A stretch of DNA of 64,000 nucleotides from Streptomyces cylindrosporus. GTDB lineage: Bacteria > Actinomycetota > Actinomycetes > Streptomycetales > Streptomycetaceae. Made by a program: the position numbers and the translations under genes. This document shows, one piece after another, positions 59,757 to 64,000 of the stretch. The stretch is taken from the NCBI RefSeq assembly GCF_022698165.1, contig NZ_JALDAY010000019.1, positions 162,594-226,593 on the forward strand, read 5' to 3'. The notes below the pieces were generated by a model, which saw only the letters and a list, made by a program, of their open reading frames with translations, ran no database searches and was not told the origin of the DNA. Positions within the stretch are counted from its first letter, which is position 1. Every line of letters begins with the position of its first letter.

Positions 59757-59986
59757 GGGCTGTAGCCCGGATCGACCGCAGCCTGTGCCTCGGAATGGGG
59801 CTGTGCGAGGCGATGGCCGCCGACCTGTTCCTGCTGGCCGACGACGGCATCGCCGCCGCTCAGGAGGACCGCGGCCAGGACGACCGGTTCGAGCGGCTGC
59901 GCGCCATCGCGGACTGCTGCCCGACCGGCGCCATCACCGTCGCCGAGGAGACCGACTCCGCGGCCGGGCACGAGAGCGAGGGGTGA
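59753..59986 (+). CDS. 3Fe-4S-type ferredoxin
   Basis: A 77-residue ferredoxin with the spacing C12-x5-C18 ... C56-P (MRAVARIDRSLCLGMGLCEAMAADLF and IADCCPTGAI), matching the P450-partner ferredoxins of Streptomyces. It should pass electrons to the P450 immediately upstream, with which it overlaps (ATGA). It is followed 6 nt later by the FAD monooxygenase gene. Confidence 0.9.
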   Translation: MRAVARIDRSLCLGMGLCEAMAADLFLLADDGIAAAQEDRGQDDRFERLRAIADCCPTGAITVAEETDSAAGHESEG

Positions 59987-59992
59987 GAGCAC

Positions 59993-61471
59993 ATGCCGAC
60001 ATGGGACACCGACGTCGTCGTGGCGGGCGCCGGGCCCGCCGGGCTGATGCTGGCCGCGGAGCTGCGGCTGGCCGGCGCGCGGGTCGTCGTACTGGAGCAG
60101 GAGGACCGCCCCACCGCGGAGTCGCGCGGCATGGGATTCACCGCGCGCACTCTGGAAGTGTTCGACCAGCGGGGGCTGTTGCCGAGGTTCGGTGAGCTCA
60201 GCCGCTCCCCCGGCGGCCATTTCGGCAGCGTGCCGGTGGACTTCGCGGTCGGCGACGGACGGCACGCGAGCGTCACCGGCGTCTCCCAGGCCCGTACCGT
60301 CGCCGTGCTCGGGGAGTGGGCCGCGGAGCTCGGCGCCGATGTCCGCCGCGGATACCGGGTGACCGGGTTCACCGACTCCGGTGACGGCGTCGAGGTGCGG
60401 GCCGAGGGGCCTGACGTGGAGACGCTGATCGCGGCGCCCTATCTGGTGGGGTGCGACGGCGGGCGCAGCGTGGTGCGGCGGGCCGGGGGCTTCGACTTCC
60501 CCGGCACCGACGCCACCGCCGAGCTGCTGCTGGCCGACGTACGGGATCTCCGGCTGCCGCCGAAGTGGTCCGGGGAGCGTCGCCCGGGCGGCATGCTGCT
60601 GGCCGCGCCGCTCGGCGACGGGATGATGCGGGTCGTGGTCTCCGAGCACGGCCGGGCACCACGACGGCGCACCGGGCCCCCGTCCTTCGACGAGGTGGCC
60701 GAGGCGTGGAAGCGGGTCAGCGGGGACGACATCTCCACGGCCACCCCGGTGTGGGTCAGCTCCTTCGGGGACGCGGCCCGGCAGGCCACCGAGTACCGCC
60801 GGGGCCGGGTGCTGCTCGCGGGGGACGCGGCGCACGTCCATCTGCCTGCCAGCGGGCAGGGCATGAACGTGAGCATCCAGGACGCGGTGAACCTCGGTTG
60901 GAAGCTGGGCGCGGTGGTCACCGGCCGGACGGATGAAGCGCTGCTCGACACGTACCACGCCGAACGCCACCCGGTCGGCGCCGCGCTGCTGCGCAACACC
61001 CGGGCCCAGGCGCTGTTGTTTCTCGGCGGGCCCGAGACGCAGCCGCTGCGCGAGGTGCTCGCCGAGGTGTTCCGGGGCGAGGAGGCGGCCCGGCTGCTCG
61101 CGGGGCTGGTCAGCGGTCTGGAGATCCGCTACGACGTCGGCCCGGGCGGCCACCCGCTCCTCGGGAGGCGGCTGCCGGACCTGCCGCTCGTCCTGGAGAG
61201 CGGGGAGAAGGTCCGCAGCACTCGGCTGCTGCACCCGGCCCGCGGAGTGCTGCTGTCCCTGGGCGACGATCCCGGGCCCGGCCTTGCCGCCCGCGGGTGG
61301 GCGCCCCACGTGGACGTCCACACCGCGCGCCCGGCCGAGGTCCCGCCGGCCGGCGAGACGGTCGACGCGGACGCCGTACTGGTCCGCCCGGACGGATACG
61401 TCGCCTGGGTGTCAGGGGACGGCGACCTCGAAGCGGCCCTGCGCCGCAACTTCGGCGAGCCCACCGGCTGA
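59993..61471 (+). CDS. FAD-dependent aromatic hydroxylase
   Basis: A 492-residue flavoprotein monooxygenase of the p-hydroxybenzoate hydroxylase type (as in aromatic polyketide clusters: PgaE/JadH-like). GxGxxG at VVAGAGPAGLMLAAELRLAGARVVVLEQE (residues about 9-37), the DG motif near VGCDGGRSVVRRAGGFDFPG, and a GD motif in RVLLAGDAAHVHLPASGQGMNVSIQDAVNLGWKLG. It adds hydroxyl groups to the polyketide core or opens rings. It starts 6 nt after the ferredoxin stop; GAGGGGTGAGAG is upstream. Confidence 0.92.
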   Translation: MPTWDTDVVVAGAGPAGLMLAAELRLAGARVVVLEQEDRPTAESRGMGFTARTLEVFDQRGLLPRFGELSRSPGGHFGSVPVDFAVGDGRHASVTGVSQARTVAVLGEWAAELGADVRRGYRVTGFTDSGDGVEVRAEGPDVETLIAAPYLVGCDGGRSVVRRAGGFDFPGTDATAELLLADVRDLRLPPKWSGERRPGGMLLAAPLGDGMMRVVVSEHGRAPRRRTGPPSFDEVAEAWKRVSGDDISTATPVWVSSFGDAARQATEYRRGRVLLAGDAAHVHLPASGQGMNVSIQDAVNLGWKLGAVVTGRTDEALLDTYHAERHPVGAALLRNTRAQALLFLGGPETQPLREVLAEVFRGEEAARLLAGLVSGLEIRYDVGPGGHPLLGRRLPDLPLVLESGEKVRSTRLLHPARGVLLSLGDDPGPGLAARGWAPHVDVHTARPAEVPPAGETVDADAVLVRPDGYVAWVSGDGDLEAALRRNFGEPTG

Positions 61472-61515
61472 GCACCCCGGAACGACGAAGCAGGAAGACG
61501 AAAGGCAGGACGCCC

Positions 61516-62175
61516 ATGACCGACATCCGGGTACACCCGGCAACCCCGCCGGACATCGACCGCGCGGACCTCGGCGCCGTCTTCATGAGCCACTGGTACG
61601 TGACCGGGGAGGAGGAGGGCCGGGCGGTGCTCGACGAGATCGCCGACGCGTGGGAGCAGGCCTCCCGCCCCGACGGTCTCCTCTCCTTCTCGTGCTATCT
61701 GAGCACCGGCAGTGAGCACTTCACCGTGATGACCTACGCGCAGTGGGCCCGGCCCGGGAGCCACCGCTCCTTCGTACAGGGCCTGCCCGTGGCCGCCGCC
61801 CGGGTCGAGGCGGTCGAGTACGCCCTGCACCGCAGTGTGCTGCCGGCCCCGCAGGCCGGACCGCCGGCCGCGATCGTCATCGCCAGCTTCGACGTCGACG
61901 GGCCCGAACGGCAGCGCTACATCGTCTCGTCCGTCACGGACAACATCGAGAAGTCGCCGCGCGACGAGCAGACCGGGCTGATCGCCTCGCACTTCCATGT
62001 CAGCGTCGACGGCACCAGGGTGATCAACTTCGCCGAGTGGACGAGCGACGAGGAGCATGTCGCGTTCCTCGAAGGAGCCACCCGGCACCGGTCCCTGCGG
62101 CTCGCGACGGACACCCCGGGCGTCCGCCCGATCGGCTTCACCCGCTACCACCTGTATCGCGCCATCGGCTCCTGA
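61516..62175 (+). CDS. Duplicated-domain antibiotic biosynthesis monooxygenase, first paralogue
   Basis: A 219-residue protein with two ABM-type ferredoxin-like repeats: residues about 20-110 (AVFMSHWYVTGEEEGRAVLDEIADAWEQASRPDGLLSFSCYLSTGSEHFTVMTYAQW) and about 120-215 (AIVIASFDVDGPERQRYIVSSVTDNIEKSPRDEQTGLIASHFHVSVDGTRVINFAEWTSDEEHVAFL). ABM proteins oxidise or cyclise aromatic polyketides, often without a cofactor. The two halves share the pattern F-x-V...W and are probably the product of an internal duplication. It is upstream of a second paralogue of the same plan. Confidence 0.85.
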   Translation: MTDIRVHPATPPDIDRADLGAVFMSHWYVTGEEEGRAVLDEIADAWEQASRPDGLLSFSCYLSTGSEHFTVMTYAQWARPGSHRSFVQGLPVAAARVEAVEYALHRSVLPAPQAGPPAAIVIASFDVDGPERQRYIVSSVTDNIEKSPRDEQTGLIASHFHVSVDGTRVINFAEWTSDEEHVAFLEGATRHRSLRLATDTPGVRPIGFTRYHLYRAIGS

Positions 62176-62270
62176 GGCATGGCCGAGAGGAACCACCTGG
62201 TCCGCCCAACTCCCGCCTCTTGCAAGGATGGTTGGTGACCACAGCTTTCTGGTGAGAAGGAGCAACCCCC

Positions 62271-62909
62271 ATGACCGCTGCCCGCACCCGGTTCCCGGAC
62301 GTCTCGCGCACGGACGCCGGAGTCGCGCTGGTCACTCCGTTGTACGTCGGGACGCCCGAACTCCAGCGAGCGGAGGTGGAGCGCGTCCTGGCGCCGTACC
62401 GGAACGGCCCTCTCCCCGAAGGCTTCCTTTCCGTGAGCGTCTTCACCAGCACCGAGGGCGAGAACGTGCTGACGTACGCCCAGTGGACCTCAGACGAGGC
62501 CTACCGCGCGTTCGTGCGGGACGGCGGGCTCGGCGAACCCGGCGAGAACACGACAGAGCCGGTGCGCTACAAGCTCTACCGGGGCCGCGTCCTGGAACCG
62601 GGCAGTGTCCCGACGGCACTGGTCGCCCCCGTCTTCGACGTGGACGGCCGGGACCGGCAGCGGCGCTCGATCGACAACCTGGTGGACGGTCCCCTGGGCA
62701 CGCCCTTCCCTGGGCTGGTCGCCTCGCACTTCCACATGAGCCTCGACGGCACCCGCGTGCTCAACTGGGCGGAGTGGGTCGACGAGGCGGCGCACGAGGG
62801 GTTCATGAAGAGCAGCCGCCCGAAGGAGTGCCTGGAGGCCATCACGATGCCCGGCGTGCGCGGCATCGGCGGCAAGAGGTACGTCCTGGCGGACGCCGTC
62901 GGCCGCTGA
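62271..62909 (+). CDS. Duplicated-domain antibiotic biosynthesis monooxygenase, second paralogue
   Basis: A 212-residue paralogue of the preceding gene, again with two ABM-like halves: about 15-95 (ALVTPLYVGTPELQRAEVERVLAPYRNGPLPEGFLSVSVFTSTEGENVLTYAQWTSDEAYRAFV) and about 110-205 (ALVAPVFDVDGRDRQRRSIDNLVDGPLGTPFPGLVASHFHMSLDGTRVLNWAEWVDEAAHEGFM). The shared motifs SHFHxSxDGTRVxNxAEW make common origin clear. AAGGAG sits at 62257-62262, eight bases before the ATG. The two paralogues may act on successive polyketide intermediates. Confidence 0.85.
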   Translation: MTAARTRFPDVSRTDAGVALVTPLYVGTPELQRAEVERVLAPYRNGPLPEGFLSVSVFTSTEGENVLTYAQWTSDEAYRAFVRDGGLGEPGENTTEPVRYKLYRGRVLEPGSVPTALVAPVFDVDGRDRQRRSIDNLVDGPLGTPFPGLVASHFHMSLDGTRVLNWAEWVDEAAHEGFMKSSRPKECLEAITMPGVRGIGGKRYVLADAVGR

Positions 62910-62927
62910 CATACCGGCTCCCCACCT

Positions 62928-62951
62928 GGCCCAGGCCCCAGGACCTGGGCC
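62928..62951 (+). terminator. Hairpin with T-rich tail before fabD
   Basis: GGCCCAGG (62928-62935) pairs with CCTGGGCC (62944-62951), followed by TTTCTC. It lies 18 nt after the second ABM gene. It suggests that the tailoring operon ends here, or that read-through into fabD is controlled. Confidence 0.6.
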
Positions 62952-63008
62952 TTTCTCATGCCCGGCGCAGAGCGCGTGTCCACTGTCGACCAGCGAAGGA
63001 CAAGGTAG

Positions 63009-63974
63009 ATGGCACTGACGGCATTCGTCTTCCCCGGCCAGGGGTCGCAGCGGGTCGGGATGGGGCTCGACATACTGGGCCGCCGCCCCGACCTCGCCGA
63101 CACGTACTACCGCGTCGCCGACGAGGTGCTGGGCTTCGAGCTGTCCGAGCTGTGTCTGCACGGGCCCGCCGATCGGCTCCAGGACACCGCGGTCACCCAG
63201 CCCGCCGTGTTCCTCACCAGCCTGATCGTCCTCGATGTCCTGCGGGCCCACGACGTGGACGCCGCCCTGGTCGCCGGGCACAGCCTGGGCGAGTACGCGG
63301 CGCTGGTGGCGGCGGACGTCCTGGACTGGACCGACGCGTTGCGGCTGGTGGCACTGCGGGGCCGGCTCATGGGTGCCGTCAACCGGCGCACTCCGGGCGC
63401 GATGGCCGCCGTTCTGGACCTGGACCCGGCCCGGGTCGAGGCGGTCTGTGCGGCTGCCGCGGCCGAGAGCGGGCAGGTCGTCGAGGTCGCCAACCTCAAC
63501 GAGCCCGGCCAGACCGTCGTCTCAGGCCAGGTCACGGCCGTGCGCAAGGCGTCGGAGGCCGCACTGGCGGCGGGCGCCCGGCGGGTGGTGCCGTTACGGG
63601 TCGGGGCGCCCTTCCACTCCAGCCTGATGCGGGACATCGAGGACGAGTTCGCCGAGTCCCTCGCCTCGGTGGCCTTCCGCGAGCCGAGGATCCAGGTGCT
63701 CTCCAGTGTCACGGCGGAGCCGGTGGGTGCCGTGGAGGAGATCGTCGCGGCCCTGCGCCGCCAGCTCACCGCTCCGGTGCGGTGGACCGGGACGGTGACC
63801 GCCATGGCGGAGCGGGGCGCGAGCCGGTTCGTCGAGGTCGGCCCCGGGCGGGTGCTGGCCGGGCTGTGCCGACGGATCGCGCCGGGGCTGCCCGCCCATG
63901 GCACCGGAACCGTCGAGGAGATCGCCCGGACCGTCGAGGACGTCCTGGCCGCCACCGGTGCGGCATCCCGTTGA
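63009..63974 (+). CDS. fabD: Malonyl-CoA:ACP transacylase
   Basis: A 321-residue FabD/MCAT: QGSQRVGMG near the N-terminus, active-site GHSLGEYAAL (S92), and catalytic His in GAPFHSSLM (H203), then the Gln/Arg motifs near the C-terminus. It loads malonyl units on an acyl carrier protein. In polyketide clusters it supplies extender units; here it is separate from the known fatty-acid fab operon. It follows a hairpin by 57 nt and is followed by a further gene. Confidence 0.93.
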   Translation: MALTAFVFPGQGSQRVGMGLDILGRRPDLADTYYRVADEVLGFELSELCLHGPADRLQDTAVTQPAVFLTSLIVLDVLRAHDVDAALVAGHSLGEYAALVAADVLDWTDALRLVALRGRLMGAVNRRTPGAMAAVLDLDPARVEAVCAAAAAESGQVVEVANLNEPGQTVVSGQVTAVRKASEAALAAGARRVVPLRVGAPFHSSLMRDIEDEFAESLASVAFREPRIQVLSSVTAEPVGAVEEIVAALRRQLTAPVRWTGTVTAMAERGASRFVEVGPGRVLAGLCRRIAPGLPAHGTGTVEEIARTVEDVLAATGAASR

Positions 63975-63980
63975 CACACC

Positions 63981-64000
63981 AGGAGGTTTGAGCCACATGC
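63981..64000 (+). CDS. Start of the next gene (truncated by the window)
   Basis: AGGAGG at 63981-63986 is followed by ATG at 63997, 22 nt after the fabD stop. Only the start codon and one further base are visible, so the product cannot be named; the good Shine-Dalgarno and the position make a coupled biosynthetic gene likely. Confidence 0.5.

Overview
The window is very GC-rich (third codon positions almost always G or C), with GTG and TTG starts, many 4-nt ATGA/GTGA gene overlaps, leaderless-looking starts and Streptomyces-type families (Scr1/DUF397 pairs, ANTAR, ECF41, DUF6493, Imm21, LLM F420 oxidoreductases). It is almost certainly a chromosomal segment of a Streptomyces or a close relative. 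I saw no tRNA, rRNA, CRISPR array, insertion sequence or phage integrase.

Layout. 1-5.2 kb: the end of a Scr1-type regulator with its DUF397 partner, then the biotin locus (bioF divergent from bioB-bioA-bioD). 5.2-9.8 kb: a large LuxR-family regulator divergent from a secreted lipase, a methyltransferase, and a ribbon-helix-helix/Fic-type toxin-antitoxin pair. 9.9-20.3 kb: a MacB/FtsX-type ABC exporter, an F420-type oxidoreductase, an acetyltransferase, two CNNM/CBS membrane proteins in tandem, an SGNH hydrolase, purB and mug. 20.3-31.8 kb: an ABC-2 exporter divergent from a NarL-type two-component system, then a dense group of regulators (ROK, GntR, AraC, ANTAR), an M20 amidohydrolase, a DUF1360 protein, and an ECF41 sigma factor divergent from its likely target oxidoreductase. 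31.8-44.4 kb: an alpha/beta hydrolase, a decayed gene, a PhoD-type phosphodiesterase behind a probable PHO box, a SWIM/DUF6493 pair, an ACT-GNAT fusion, a PLP C-S lyase divergent from an Lrp regulator, and a DUF885 protein. 44.4-56.2 kb: a minisatellite, SDR and Imm21 proteins, a rhodanese divergent from a second Lrp regulator, sbcD-sbcC, a YigZ protein, a large APC permease, and a catalytically dead CysRS-like protein overlapping sixA. 56.2-64.0 kb: a small HTH protein plus an OvmZ-like protein, a roughly 470-bp regulatory gap, and then what looks like the left edge of an aromatic polyketide cluster: an SCO6745-like protein, P450, ferredoxin, FAD monooxygenase, two duplicated ABM-domain monooxygenases and a malonyl-CoA:ACP transacylase. 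The next gene starts in the last four bases.

Most unusual signals. (1) A roughly 65-bp double-hairpin repeat is present twice. One copy lies in frame inside the sbcC coiled coil and the other supplies a C-terminal tail to the PLP lyase; both are read in the same frame. (2) BioB carries a three-copy CGSH (Cys/His) tail encoded by a 24-bp tandem repeat. (3) A CysRS/MshC-like protein has lost its HIGH motif and zinc ligands and is translationally coupled to sixA. (4) The Fic-type toxin has a broken catalytic motif but an intact self-regulating promoter. (5) Several well-formed operators and structured intergenic elements were found: an 18-bp palindrome between exporter and two-component genes, a nested inverted repeat before the CNNM pair, a cluster of three inverted repeats in front of gntR, and a 13-bp tandem repeat in the ECF41 intergenic region.
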